From: an uncultured Sphingorhabdus sp.
Lineage (GTDB): Bacteria; Pseudomonadota; Alphaproteobacteria; Sphingomonadales; Sphingomonadaceae
Assembly: GCA_905479715.1 (NCBI GenBank)
Contig: CAJQNR010000069.1
Span: 1 to 51,230, forward strand
DNA: 51,230 bases
Direction of reading: 5' to 3'
Part shown: positions 1 through 7,959 of the stretch, one piece after another
Layout: each line of letters begins with the position of its first letter
Position numbering within the stretch: the first letter of the stretch is position 1
Position numbers and translations under genes: made by a program
The notes under the pieces: model-generated
The model's database searches: none
What the model saw: only the letters and a program-made list of their open reading frames with translations
Told to the model about the DNA's origin: nothing

Positions 1-181
1 CGAAGTCGACGGCAAGCTTGTCGCCAATGGCGGCCGCGTGCTCAATGTCACCGCGCTGGGAACGAACACCACCGAAGCGCAGGCCAAGGCTTATGCGGCG
101 GTCGACCAGATCGATTTCGAGAGCGGCTTCTGCCGCCGCGATATCGGCTGGCGCGAGGTTGCGCGGGAGACGGGAAACTAG
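1..181 (+). CDS. purD: Phosphoribosylamine-glycine ligase, C-terminal end (partial)
   Basis: This is the last 59 residues of GARS, which joins phosphoribosylamine and glycine using ATP in de novo purine synthesis. Translation from base 2 gives NGGRVLNVTALG, then AQAKAYAAVDQI and RRDIGWR, the conserved end of the GARS C-terminal domain, with a TAG stop at 179-181. The start lies outside the window, so length, catalytic domain and promoter cannot be judged. No terminator-like hairpin directly follows. The identification rests on the strongly conserved tail. Confidence 0.9.
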   Translation, partial: EVDGKLVANGGRVLNVTALGTNTTEAQAKAYAAVDQIDFESGFCRRDIGWREVARETGN

Positions 182-608
182 GTTTTTTCGACGCTTTTCA
201 ATTCCAAAGTTCGTCAAACTTCGGGCCAAGGAGCGTTTTTCGCGTGCCCGTGCGCTGGGGGCAGCGTGATGGGACTCACGCGAAGCCGCGAAGGCGCTAA
301 GAGATTGTACTTTGTGTCTTTGTGTGAGGCTGACCATTTCTGCAGATCGCCTCGAACTTTACACGAACGATTTGTTTTAAATTCCGTGACCTTTGTGACC
401 AGGCCGCAGAATATAGGCGTTTGTAGGAAATCAACCGGCCGTCGAGTGTGACCTTTCAGATTGCCACCCAAACCGGTCCCTGAGAAACATGCGCCCAGCC
501 GCCAGCGCCGCGATCATATCCAGATTGTCAAAGAGCCCGCCCCGCACAGGGCGCGGAGCGGCTGCGATAATAGCGGATTGGGCTGGGTGTAGGACAGCAA
601 TTTTCCCA
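182..608. other. Intergenic stretch without a recognisable gene
   Basis: About 430 bp after purD hold no open frame that resembles a protein. Around 275-335 there is a GC-rich stretch (CACGCGAAGCCGCGAAGGCG) followed by TTTGTGTCTTTGTGTGAG, the kind of low-information intergenic repeat seen in many proteobacteria. On the minus strand at about 445-600 a short open frame reads GLFDNLDMIAALAAGR, which could be a gene remnant, but I cannot name it. Confidence 0.4.
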
Positions 609-797
609 CCTTCTCCCGTGAGGGAGAAGGATACGAAATCTTGCCGCCGAAGCGTCAGCGCAGGCGGCTAGATGCAGTTGGATGAGGGCGTTCCGCTGGT
701 TGGTTGCTTTGCCACGGGGTCCGGTACACCCTCACCCAGCTATGACTAGGCAGCAAGCTGCCAAGTCTGCACAACCCTCTCCCTTAAGGGAGAGGGG
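609..797. repeat. 189-bp hairpin-ended repeat, copy A
   Basis: This element matches 1444-1632 at roughly 90 percent identity and the same length. Each end is a small palindrome: the left end is CTTCTCCC-gtga-GGGAGAAG, and the right end is CCCTCTCCC-ttaa-GGGAGAGGG. Inside, GATGAGGGCG and ACACCCTCACCC form a second imperfect inverted pair, so the unit can fold into a branched structure. It encodes nothing obvious. This architecture fits a REP doublet/REPIN-like or MITE-like non-autonomous repeat. No target duplication is clear. Confidence 0.75.
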
Positions 798-859
798 AAT
801 CTAGGCATGCCACCCTGATTGAACAGATTTTGGCAATATCCCAACGCAAACATCCACGT

Positions 860-1345
860 TCAAAGGGGACCATTGCACCTAATACGGTCGAAACTGTCTG
901 AGCGCAGATCAAATATGACTTCTATTTGCGAGCAACCACCACCGTCCATAAACGGCAGGTCGTGTGAATTTTTGAACCAACGAGAACCGTTTGCATTTCC
1001 GTGAGATTCCGAAATTGCGTTCTCCATTTCCTTCATCTCTTCTAATTCATCCTCTGTGCATGGGCGGCTTTCCATCTCTCCGTTTTCATCGATGCTCCCC
1101 ATAACTTCGCATCCATAGTCTTCTGTTTCATCGATTGAGCTCGGCTCGAGTGGTTCAATGTAAACTGCGAGTATCTTGTTATCGGGCAATCTCGCATAGT
1201 TACGCGAATATGATTCGATCGGCCTCGCTCCTTCAGGAAGCTGGATACGAGATTCAATCGTCCGCATAATTTGCTGTTGATCAGAAATATGGGACGTGCA
1301 GCTTGTCAGCGCGCCCAGGATCGAAACGATCAATAATAATTTCAT
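860..1345 (-). CDS. Orphan lipoprotein of unknown function
   Basis: A 161-residue protein starts MKLLLIVSILGALTSC, a short type II signal peptide with lipobox LTSC and the lipidated cysteine at residue 16. The mature part is acidic (EDEL and DETEDYG stretches) with a few cysteines and no domain I recognise. Its DNA is visibly AT-richer than its neighbours, it lies between two copies of a 189-bp repeat, and it is transcribed away from the fadL-type gene. Together these hint at acquisition by transfer. The ATG at 1345 begins the signal peptide directly, which supports this start. Function unknown. Confidence 0.65.
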   Translation of the reverse strand: MKLLLIVSILGALTSCTSHISDQQQIMRTIESRIQLPEGARPIESYSRNYARLPDNKILAVYIEPLEPSSIDETEDYGCEVMGSIDENGEMESRPCTEDELEEMKEMENAISESHGNANGSRWFKNSHDLPFMDGGGCSQIEVIFDLRSDSFDRIRCNGPL

Positions 1346-1367
1346 TCTTCAAACCTAACAGAATTAC

Positions 1368-1414
1368 GGTGACGGTGCACTTTTTCAGTTGGCGGGCTTC
1401 CGGTGACAGTGCAC
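1368..1414. repeat. Two direct copies of a GGTGAC-N-GTGCAC motif
   Basis: GGTGACGGTGCAC at 1368-1380 recurs as GGTGACAGTGCAC at 1402-1414. Near-identical motifs occur in intergenic DNA of many bacteria, often close to REP-associated tyrosine transposases (recalled, not searched). Here no transposase is present, so this reads as a remnant lying just upstream of the orphan lipoprotein gene. Confidence 0.45.
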
Positions 1415-1443
1415 TCTATTTCTATAATCCACCATCATTTATA

Positions 1444-1632
1444 CCTTCCCCCGTGCGGGAGAAGGATACGAAATCTTGCCGCCGAAGCGTCAGCGCAGGC
1501 GGCTAGATGCAGTCGGATGAGGGTGTTCTTGCAGTTGGCTGCTTTGCCACTGCGGTCCGGTACACCCTCACCCGTGCTGACGAAGCAGCAAGCTGCCAAG
1601 TCTGCACAACCCTCTCCCTCACGGGAGAGGGA
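1444..1632. repeat. 189-bp hairpin-ended repeat, copy B
   Basis: This is the second copy of the element at 609-797, in the same orientation. Its ends are CTTCCCCCGTGCGGGAGAAG and CCCTCTCCCTCACGGGAGAGGG. The internal pair TGAGGGTGT/ACACCCTCA is perfect here. Differences from copy A cluster in the middle and near the right end. A fragment of a similar terminus (ACACCCTCTCCCG) sits at about 1728-1740, just before the FadL-type gene. Confidence 0.75.
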
Positions 1633-1773
1633 AACACTCCATCCCCACCAAGTTCAGCTACTTCCCACGCAACCATATCTAACTTGCTGCGCGCAGGTCT
1701 GGATCGCTAGGGACGGGCTCCGGCGAACACCCTCTCCCGTTGCGCCGGTACATCAACAGAAAGTCGTATCGTC

Positions 1774-3060
1774 ATGTTCCGTTTCACTACCCCTGCCGCC
1801 AATCGCCCGATCCGTTCGCTGGCCACTATCCTGCTCGCGGGCGCGGCGCTTTGCATGCCGGGTGCGGCGCAGGCGACCGATGGCTATTTCCTCAACGGTG
1901 TCGGGGCCAAGGCCAAGGGCGCGGGCGGCGTGGCCATTGCGATGCCGCAGGACGCTTTCTCGATCGCCAGCAACCCGGCTTCGGCAACCGTCATCGAGCA
2001 CCGGCTGGACGTCGGTTTCGAAGTCTTCATCCCCGATCGCGGTTCCGAGATCATCGGCAATCAGGCGGGCCTCGACGGGGTCTATTCGGGCAATGATGCC
2101 AATCCCTTCATCCTCCCGGAATTTGCCTATGTCCGGCCTTTGTCCGACACGGTTTCGGTCGGCATTGCGGTCAACGGCAATGGCGGCATGAACACCGATT
2201 ACAAGACCAACCCCTTTGCCAGTTTCGGCGCGACCGGCGCGGCGGGCGTGAACCTGCGGCAGATCTCGATTGCACCGACCATCGCGGTGGAATTTGCCGA
2301 AGGCCAGAGCCTGGGCCTGTCGCCGCATTTCGTCGTGCAGAGCTTTGAAGTCGAGGGCATCCAGCCGTTCGCCGCCAATTCACAGGACCCGGCGAATTTC
2401 ACCAACCGTGGCGAGGACTGGGCCTTTGGCGCAGGATTTCGTGTCGGCTATCTCGGCCAATTCGGCGACATTTTCCGCGTCGGCGCCTTCTACCAGTCGA
2501 AAGTCTGGACGACCGAGTTCGACCGCTATGCCGGACTGTTCGCGGAACAGGGCCGTTTCAACATGCCCGCATCCTGGGGCGCGGGCGTTTCGGTCGACGC
2601 GACGCCGAAGCTGACCCTGGGCGTGGACTTCAAACATATCGAATATTCCGGCGTCAACTCGGTCGGCAACCCGATTGCGTCGCTGCTGCAGGGCGTCCCC
2701 TTTGGCGCGGATGACGGCCCCGGTTTCGGCTGGGACGATATCGACGTGTGGAAGGTCGGCGCGGTCTATCAGGCCAGCGACAAGCTGACCCTGCGCGCCG
2801 GCTATGGCCGCTCCAACAATCCGGTGCCGCAGTCGGAAACCCTGCTCAACATCCTCGCACCCGGCGTGGTGCGCGATCACTATACGGTCGGTGCGACCGT
2901 GCAGGCGACGGACAATATCGAACTGACCGGCTATGCGATGCGCGCTCCGCGCCAGACGGTGAACGGCTCGGGATCCATTCCTGCGCCCTTCGGCGGCGGC
3001 GAAGCGAATATCCATCTCGCCGAAACCGCGATCGGCTTTTCGGTTGGCTTTGGTTTCTAA
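1774..3060 (+). CDS. FadL/OMPP1/TodX-family outer membrane transporter
   Basis: A 428-residue protein with a signal peptide (residues 1-34, ending GAAQA) and a mature start TDGYFLNGVGAKAKGAGG. The early Gly/Ala-rich stretch and the segment SIASNPAS match the N-terminal hatch of FadL-family barrels, and the last residues (SVGFGF) form a typical aromatic C-terminal beta strand. Family members are 14-stranded outer membrane channels that pass hydrophobic molecules such as long-chain fatty acids or aromatic hydrocarbons. The substrate here is not readable. The gene is monocistronic, followed by a strong hairpin at 3068-3090. The ATG at 1774 opens the signal peptide. Confidence 0.9.
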   Translation: MFRFTTPAANRPIRSLATILLAGAALCMPGAAQATDGYFLNGVGAKAKGAGGVAIAMPQDAFSIASNPASATVIEHRLDVGFEVFIPDRGSEIIGNQAGLDGVYSGNDANPFILPEFAYVRPLSDTVSVGIAVNGNGGMNTDYKTNPFASFGATGAAGVNLRQISIAPTIAVEFAEGQSLGLSPHFVVQSFEVEGIQPFAANSQDPANFTNRGEDWAFGAGFRVGYLGQFGDIFRVGAFYQSKVWTTEFDRYAGLFAEQGRFNMPASWGAGVSVDATPKLTLGVDFKHIEYSGVNSVGNPIASLLQGVPFGADDGPGFGWDDIDVWKVGAVYQASDKLTLRAGYGRSNNPVPQSETLLNILAPGVVRDHYTVGATVQATDNIELTGYAMRAPRQTVNGSGSIPAPFGGGEANIHLAETAIGFSVGFGF

Positions 3061-3067
3061 CGGAGCA

Positions 3068-3090
3068 TGACGGGGGATCGTCCCCCGTCA
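3068..3090 (+). terminator. Perfect hairpin after the FadL-type gene
   Basis: TGACGGGGGA and TCCCCCGTCA form a perfect 10-bp stem around the loop TCG, starting 8 bp after the stop codon. There is no T run behind it, so it may terminate weakly or mainly protect the mRNA 3' end. Confidence 0.6.
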
Positions 3091-3163
3091 GCACCCATTG
3101 TTGCTATATTGAAGTCAGCGTGAACCTGTGTGGCCGCTTTTCTGCGCCGCCGCCGTCTCGAAC

Positions 3164-3208
3164 CTGTCACACGCCGGTCACGTCCCCGTCACCGCAGCGG
3201 CCTAAATT
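3164..3208 (+). promoter_or_regulatory. Pho box (three 11-bp repeats) and -10 region of btaAB
   Basis: CTGTCAC (3164-3170), CGGTCAC (3175-3181) and CCGTCAC (3186-3192) recur at exactly 11-bp steps, the spacing of PhoB half-sites in a Pho box. A candidate -10 element TAAATT lies at 3203-3208, about where an activated promoter without a -35 box should have it. A ribosome-binding site GGGGAGG (3231-3237) precedes btaA. This fits the known PhoB control of betaine lipid synthesis under phosphate starvation. Confidence 0.8.
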
Positions 3209-3241
3209 CCCCGCCATGATCCAGATTTTCGGGGAGGCTCC

Positions 3242-4468
3242 ATGAGCGCACAAGCGGGTTCCGTCAAACAGTCCACCATATTGAACGATGCGATATTGCA
3301 GAACCGCACGAGCAAGGCGGGGCTGCTCGAGCGGGCTTTCTCGCTCGCCTTTCGCGGGCTGGTCTACCCGCAAATATGGGAAGATCCGGTTCCCGATATG
3401 GAGGCGCTGGATATCCGGCCGGACCATCATATCGTCACCATCGCCAGCGGCGGCTGCAATGCCCTCTCCTATCTGCGCGCCAATCCGGCGAAGATCACCG
3501 CGGTAGATCTCAACGCCGCGCATATCGCGCTCAACCGGCTGAAATCCGTGGCGGCGCAGCGGCTGGAGAGCCACGAGGATTTCTTCCGCTTTTTCGGTCA
3601 GGCCAATCACAAGGATAATCTCGCCGTCTATCGCGACCAGCTACGGCCGCATCTCGACGAGGCCAGCCGCAAATATTGGGATGGCCGCGACCATTTCGGC
3701 CAGCGCCGGATCAGGGGCTTTGCCAAGGGTTTCTATCGCAAGGGTCTGCTTGGCAATTTCATCGGGCTGGTGCATTTTGTCGGGCGGCTCGGCGGAGCGA
3801 AACCGTCGCTGATGATGGCGGCGCGGACGCGCGAGGAACAGATCGAATTGTTCGAACGCCATATCGGGCCGCTGTTCGACAAGAAGCTGATGCGCTTTCT
3901 CTGCTCCAACCCGATGGCCCTGTTCGGCCTCGGCATTCCGCCTGCGCAATATCGGGCGCTGGCCGGTGACCGGCATATGGCCGATGTGCTCTGCGAGCGG
4001 ACCCGCAAGCTGGCCTGCGATTTTGCGATGGCCGACAATTATTTCGCGCAGCAGGCCTTTGGCCGCGCCTATCAGAGCGCCGAGCCCGGATCGGTGCCGC
4101 CCTATCTGGAGAAAGCGAGTTTCGACTGGCTCGGCGAGCGGAGCCAGCGGCTGGATATACGGCATCAGAATTTCATCGAATTTCTTGCCGGCCAGGACGC
4201 CGGATCGATGGATCGCTATATCCTGCTCGACGCGCAGGACTGGATGACCGACCAGCAGCTCAACCGGCTATGGAGCGAGATTGACCGGACCGCCAGGTCG
4301 GGCGCGCGGGTCTTGTTCCGGACCGCGGCAGAAGAGACCTTGCTGCCGGGCCGGGTGGCAGACGAACTGCTTTCCGCATGGGACTATGATGCGGAACTAT
4401 CGCAGGCGCTGACCCGCAAGGACCGCTCGGCCATATATGGCGCGATGCATTTATACCGGCGGAAATGA
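3242..4468 (+). CDS. btaA: S-adenosylmethionine:diacylglycerol 3-amino-3-carboxypropyltransferase (BtaA, DUF3419)
   Basis: A 408-residue DUF3419 protein. BtaA moves the aminocarboxypropyl group of SAM onto diacylglycerol to make diacylglyceryl-homoserine, the first step to the phosphorus-free betaine lipid DGTS. The segment LVYPQIWEDPVPDMEAL and the following IASGGCNALSYL with KITAVDLNAAHIALNRLK (about residues 60-100) form the family's SAM-binding start; a second conserved region, YILLDAQDWMTDQQLN, lies near 320. The gene overlaps btaB by 4 nt (ATGA), and a Pho box lies upstream, so the pair probably acts at the inner membrane during phosphate starvation. The start is set by GGGGAGG, 4 nt upstream of the ATG. 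Confidence 0.93.
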   Translation: MSAQAGSVKQSTILNDAILQNRTSKAGLLERAFSLAFRGLVYPQIWEDPVPDMEALDIRPDHHIVTIASGGCNALSYLRANPAKITAVDLNAAHIALNRLKSVAAQRLESHEDFFRFFGQANHKDNLAVYRDQLRPHLDEASRKYWDGRDHFGQRRIRGFAKGFYRKGLLGNFIGLVHFVGRLGGAKPSLMMAARTREEQIELFERHIGPLFDKKLMRFLCSNPMALFGLGIPPAQYRALAGDRHMADVLCERTRKLACDFAMADNYFAQQAFGRAYQSAEPGSVPPYLEKASFDWLGERSQRLDIRHQNFIEFLAGQDAGSMDRYILLDAQDWMTDQQLNRLWSEIDRTARSGARVLFRTAAEETLLPGRVADELLSAWDYDAELSQALTRKDRSAIYGAMHLYRRK

Positions 4469-5196
4469 GTCTGATGGAAGATATTCTGCGCACGCGGGCC
4501 AGCGACCGCCACGCCGATCTGATGAACCATGTCTATCGCAGCCAGAGCGGCATCTATGATCTGACCCGCAAATATTATCTGCTCGGCCGGGACCAGCTGA
4601 TCGAAGCGCTGGATCCGCCGCCGGGGGGCCGGGTGCTGGAAATCGGCTGCGGTACCGCGCGCAATCTGGTCCAGGCTGCACGGACATGGCCGGACGCGGA
4701 ATTTTACGGCTTTGATATCAGCTCGGAAATGCTGAAAGCGGCACGCAAGAATCTGGCGCAGAGCGGATTGGCGGAGCGGATCACGCTGTTTCAGGGCGAT
4801 GCCGAAAATCCGGCACGGGCGATGCCGCCGACGGTCCGGAAATTCGACCGGATATTTCTGTCTTTCTGCCTGTCGATGATTCCCGACTGGCAAGGCGCGA
4901 TCCGGCAGGCGGCGGCATTGCTGTCGCCCGGCGGAGAATTGCACATTGTCGATTTCGGCCAGTCGGAGAGGCTCCCGTCTCCCTTCCGCTGGATATTGCA
5001 GCAATGGCTGGCGCTCTTCCACGTCGAACCGCGCAAGCATCTGCGCCGTTTTCTCGACGAGCTCAACGCAGAAGCCGGCACCCGCAGCGAATTTATCCCG
5101 CAATATCGCGGTTATAGCTGGCGGTTCGTGGTCGAGAGTCCGGCCACAGCGCCAACAGACGGCAGCTCGATCCGAACCAAAGTCCGGAGTGGATAG
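4465..5196 (+). CDS. btaB: Diacylglyceryl-homoserine N-methyltransferase (BtaB)
   Basis: A 243-residue class I SAM methyltransferase. Motif I is GRVLEIGCGTARN at residues 55-67, the acidic residue after strand 2 sits in FYGFDIS, and the D of QGDAENPA is further on. BtaB adds three methyl groups to the homoserine nitrogen, turning the BtaA product into DGTS. The function is assigned mainly from the translational coupling to btaA; the fold alone would only say methyltransferase. The gene runs convergently to udgX, leaving 29 bp between the two stops. Confidence 0.88.
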   Translation: MSLMEDILRTRASDRHADLMNHVYRSQSGIYDLTRKYYLLGRDQLIEALDPPPGGRVLEIGCGTARNLVQAARTWPDAEFYGFDISSEMLKAARKNLAQSGLAERITLFQGDAENPARAMPPTVRKFDRIFLSFCLSMIPDWQGAIRQAAALLSPGGELHIVDFGQSERLPSPFRWILQQWLALFHVEPRKHLRRFLDELNAEAGTRSEFIPQYRGYSWRFVVESPATAPTDGSSIRTKVRSG

Positions 5197-5225
5197 CCGG
5201 TCGTGGCCCGCCCCTGCCCGAACCG

Positions 5226-6689
5226 CTAACCCGGCGAAGAGAAATCTGCCGCCAGCTGTAAATCCCGTACGAATTTTGCATATTCGACCTGTCGGCCCTG
5301 TTCGTCGGGAATCCGGAGCAAATAGGAAGGGTGCACGGTAATCAAGAGCGGCTGACCAGCTTTGCCGGGCAGGATTTCGCCGCGGTAGCGCGAGATTTTA
5401 ACCGCCTTTCCGGTCAGGCATCTCGCGGCCGTCGCTCCCAGCGCCACCACCAGTCCGGGATTGACCAGCCGGATTTCCTGTTCGACCCACCAGCGATAAT
5501 AGTTGATTTCACCGACATTGGGGGTCTCGTGCAAGCGCCGCTTGCCGCGCCGGGTAAATTTGAAGCGTTTTACCGCGTTGGTGAGGAACAATGCCTGCCG
5601 GTCCAGCTGCACCTGCTCCAGTGCACGGTCGAGCAATTGCCCGGCTGGCCCGACAAACGGCATGCCCTGCAAATCCTCCTGATCTCCCGGCTGTTCGCCG
5701 ACCAACATGATATCAGCATTGATCGGACCGGTACCTCGCACCAGCCTGTCGGAGAACTTCTCCATCGGAGCGTCGGTCTGCTGTTCCAGCATATCGTAAA
5801 GCTGATCCAGCGACTCCGGTATATTTGCATTGGCAACACCGTGCTGATGATTGACCAGCAGGTCATCCTGGGCCTGCGACACCATGGCACCTACCCGCGT
5901 ACCCGCTTGCTCGAGCAATTGCGGTATCAGATCCGATTCCGGCAGGTTTTTCCAGTATTTCATCGGCATTTCGGACTTCATTGCGTTGATCTTGACCCGG
6001 GCGGGGTTGAAGATATTGGCATAATAGGTCCGCCATTCTGCCTCGACCACATCGTCCTGCGGGACATCGTCCTTGCTGCCGCCCGGCCCGACCGAGAGCT
6101 TGTCACCATCCCACGCGATGCTCGCTTCGGGCGTCACGATCAGCCAGTCCATCCCGGTGAAGCGCTTGCAGAAAAACGGCGCCACCGCTTCGGTGATATG
6201 ATGGTCCGGTTCGAACCACGAGACAAATTGCTCGCGGCCCTCGCTCTCGCCAATTTTGCGGAAGCGAACGAACGCGTGCATCTTGTGAATATCGCGCCGG
6301 ACCGCCTTGGCGTAACGGTTCAGCTTCAGCATATCCGCGTCCGCAGGGTTAAGGTGCAGTCCGGGAACTGATTGCGCGCGATAGAGGATGCGATAGGCGA
6401 GATCGAAACGATCCTCGTTGCTGTGCAGCAGGGCCGTGTTGATCAGCGAGAGCAGCGTCTTTGAAATGCGGACAGGGCGCGCAATCTGTTCGCTGTTTTG
6501 TTCCGGCAAGGCCGCCTTGGGCGACAGATCAAGTTCCCCTGCTTCACATCGGCCCGCGATGGTCCAGCTCACCTGATCGGGCGCAATTCCTGCTTGCAAG
6601 AGCCGCCTTGCATGATCGCGCCACCCTTCCAGATCGACTTCACTGGCAAGCGTAATCCGGTAGGCGCTCTGGAGATAAGCTGTCATCAT
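5226..6689 (-). CDS. udgX: DUF4130-UdgX fusion: uracil-DNA glycosylase of the cross-linking type
   Basis: A 487-residue fusion. Residues 1 to about 275 form a DUF4130 domain; about 295 to the end form a family 4-related UDG domain. Motif A is GEQPGDQED (331-339), followed by PFVGPAG; the UdgX-specific loop is GKRRLHE, with the His near 387; motif B is HPSYLLR (from 453). In characterised UdgX the loop histidine bonds covalently to the abasic sugar after uracil release. The usual CxxC before motif A is absent, and the usual Cys before the conserved RWW is Tyr (INYYRWW), so the iron-sulfur cluster is probably missing. The gene follows the radical SAM gene by 11 bp. ATG at 6689 is chosen; GTG at 6695 is possible. 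Confidence 0.92.
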   Translation of the reverse strand: MMTAYLQSAYRITLASEVDLEGWRDHARRLLQAGIAPDQVSWTIAGRCEAGELDLSPKAALPEQNSEQIARPVRISKTLLSLINTALLHSNEDRFDLAYRILYRAQSVPGLHLNPADADMLKLNRYAKAVRRDIHKMHAFVRFRKIGESEGREQFVSWFEPDHHITEAVAPFFCKRFTGMDWLIVTPEASIAWDGDKLSVGPGGSKDDVPQDDVVEAEWRTYYANIFNPARVKINAMKSEMPMKYWKNLPESDLIPQLLEQAGTRVGAMVSQAQDDLLVNHQHGVANANIPESLDQLYDMLEQQTDAPMEKFSDRLVRGTGPINADIMLVGEQPGDQEDLQGMPFVGPAGQLLDRALEQVQLDRQALFLTNAVKRFKFTRRGKRRLHETPNVGEINYYRWWVEQEIRLVNPGLVVALGATAARCLTGKAVKISRYRGEILPGKAGQPLLITVHPSYLLRIPDEQGRQVEYAKFVRDLQLAADFSSPG

Positions 6690-6700
6690 GTTCACATCCG

Positions 6701-7942
6701 TCAGGTTCCGAACAGGCTAAGCTGCTCGGGTGGCGGCTTCAACCGATCATAGAGTTTCAGCGAATCCAGCTGCTTGCCGGGATGCCAGTCGACCGTCGTA
6801 ATGAACGGCAATATCTTCTTAACCGACTGGCAAATGCGTTCGAGATCGGCGAGCCGCAAGGAAGTGAAACGACGGGCCTGCAATATCTTGCCAACACCCT
6901 TCCCGCCCAGCCCGGGAATACGCAGCAGGCTCTCCTTGTCGGCCAGATTGATATTCACCGGAAAGCACGCGCGATTTTGCAGCGCCCATGCGAGCTTGGG
7001 ATCGATGGCCAGATCGAGCTGGCCCGCCGTGCCGCCCTGCATGATTTCCGACACGGAAAAGCCGTAGAAACGCAGCAGCCAGTCGGCCTGATACAACCTG
7101 TGCTCCCGCAGCAAGGGCGGTGCCTGGAGGGGCAGATTGCTACTGGCGTCGGGGATCGGGCTGAAGGCGGAATAATAGACCCGCTTCAGACCATAGCTGC
7201 CGTAAAGGCCGTTGCTGGTCGTCAGGATTTTGGCATCATCGGAGGCGTCGGCGCCGATGATCATCTGGGTGCTGTGGCCGCCCGGAGCAAAAAGCGGTGC
7301 CTTGCGAGAGGTCTTCCGCTCTGCCTTGGCATCGCGCACCTTTTTGCCGAGATTGTTCATCGTCCTGCGGATCAGCTTGCCGTCCTTTTCCGGCGCCAAT
7401 CGGGCGATCGATTCATCATCGGGCAATTCGATATTGATCGAGAGGCGATCGGCACATTGCCCCGCCTGTCTGAGCAATTCCGGGTCGGCCTCGGGAATGG
7501 TTTTCAGATGGATATAGCCGCCGAAGCGATGCACGACCCGCAAGCGGCGTGCGACTTCGACCAGTTGCTCCATCGTGTAATCCGGACTGCGGATGATGCC
7601 GGAGGAGAGAAACAGGCCCTCGATATAATTGCGCTTGTAGAAATCGAGCGTCAGGTCGACAATCTCCTGCACCGTGAAGGCCGCTCGCTGCACATTGCTC
7701 GACGAGCGGTTGATGCAATAGAGGCAGTTGAACATGCAATAGTTGGTCATCAGGATTTTGAGCAGCGAGATACAGCGTCCGTCCGGCGCATAGCTGTGGC
7801 AGATTCCCATGCCGCCGGTCGATCCGATGCCGCCCGATTTCGCCGAATTGCGCTTTACCGATCCGCTCGACGCGCAGGACGCATCATATTTGGCGGCATC
7901 GGCGAGGATAGCGAGTTTTTCGGAGCGGGAGAGTTTGGACAT
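6701..7942 (-). CDS. Putative DNA modification/repair radical SAM protein linked to UdgX
   Basis: A 413-residue radical SAM protein. The cluster motif is C-x3-C-x2-C in TNYCMFNCLYCINR (Cys 69, 73, 76), followed by the TIM-barrel part. Near the C-terminus, LLRIPGLGGKGVGKILQARR (about 339-358) is a helix-hairpin-helix DNA-binding motif. The family is known to sit almost always next to a UDG of the DUF4130-UdgX type, and its reaction has not been established as far as I know. It heads the operon, with an SOS box 17 bp upstream of its ATG. Two further cysteines near the N-terminus (C23, C48) and C57 could be structural. The operon layout suggests a role in damage repair. Confidence 0.9.
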   Translation of the reverse strand: MSKLSRSEKLAILADAAKYDASCASSGSVKRNSAKSGGIGSTGGMGICHSYAPDGRCISLLKILMTNYCMFNCLYCINRSSSNVQRAAFTVQEIVDLTLDFYKRNYIEGLFLSSGIIRSPDYTMEQLVEVARRLRVVHRFGGYIHLKTIPEADPELLRQAGQCADRLSINIELPDDESIARLAPEKDGKLIRRTMNNLGKKVRDAKAERKTSRKAPLFAPGGHSTQMIIGADASDDAKILTTSNGLYGSYGLKRVYYSAFSPIPDASSNLPLQAPPLLREHRLYQADWLLRFYGFSVSEIMQGGTAGQLDLAIDPKLAWALQNRACFPVNINLADKESLLRIPGLGGKGVGKILQARRFTSLRLADLERICQSVKKILPFITTVDWHPGKQLDSLKLYDRLKPPPEQLSLFGT

Positions 7943-7959
7943 GCCCGACCGTAAGATAT

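Noticed and set aside
609-1632. CRISPR array
   Set aside because: Only two long copies exist, without regular short spacers, and no cas genes are present.
1403-2191. Long plus-strand frame running through repeat copy B into the FadL-type gene
   Set aside because: It is Arg/Ser/Pro-rich noise produced by GC-rich DNA in another frame, and conflicts with the well-supported FadL-type protein.
3068-3090. Operator for the btaAB promoter
   Set aside because: The perfect palindrome is adjacent to the preceding stop codon and about 75 bp from the Pho box, so a 3'-end hairpin is the simpler reading.
6782-7954. A 390-codon plus-strand open frame opposite the radical SAM gene
   Set aside because: The minus strand carries the CxxxCxxC enzyme with SOS box and neighbour logic; the plus frame has no recognisable domain.
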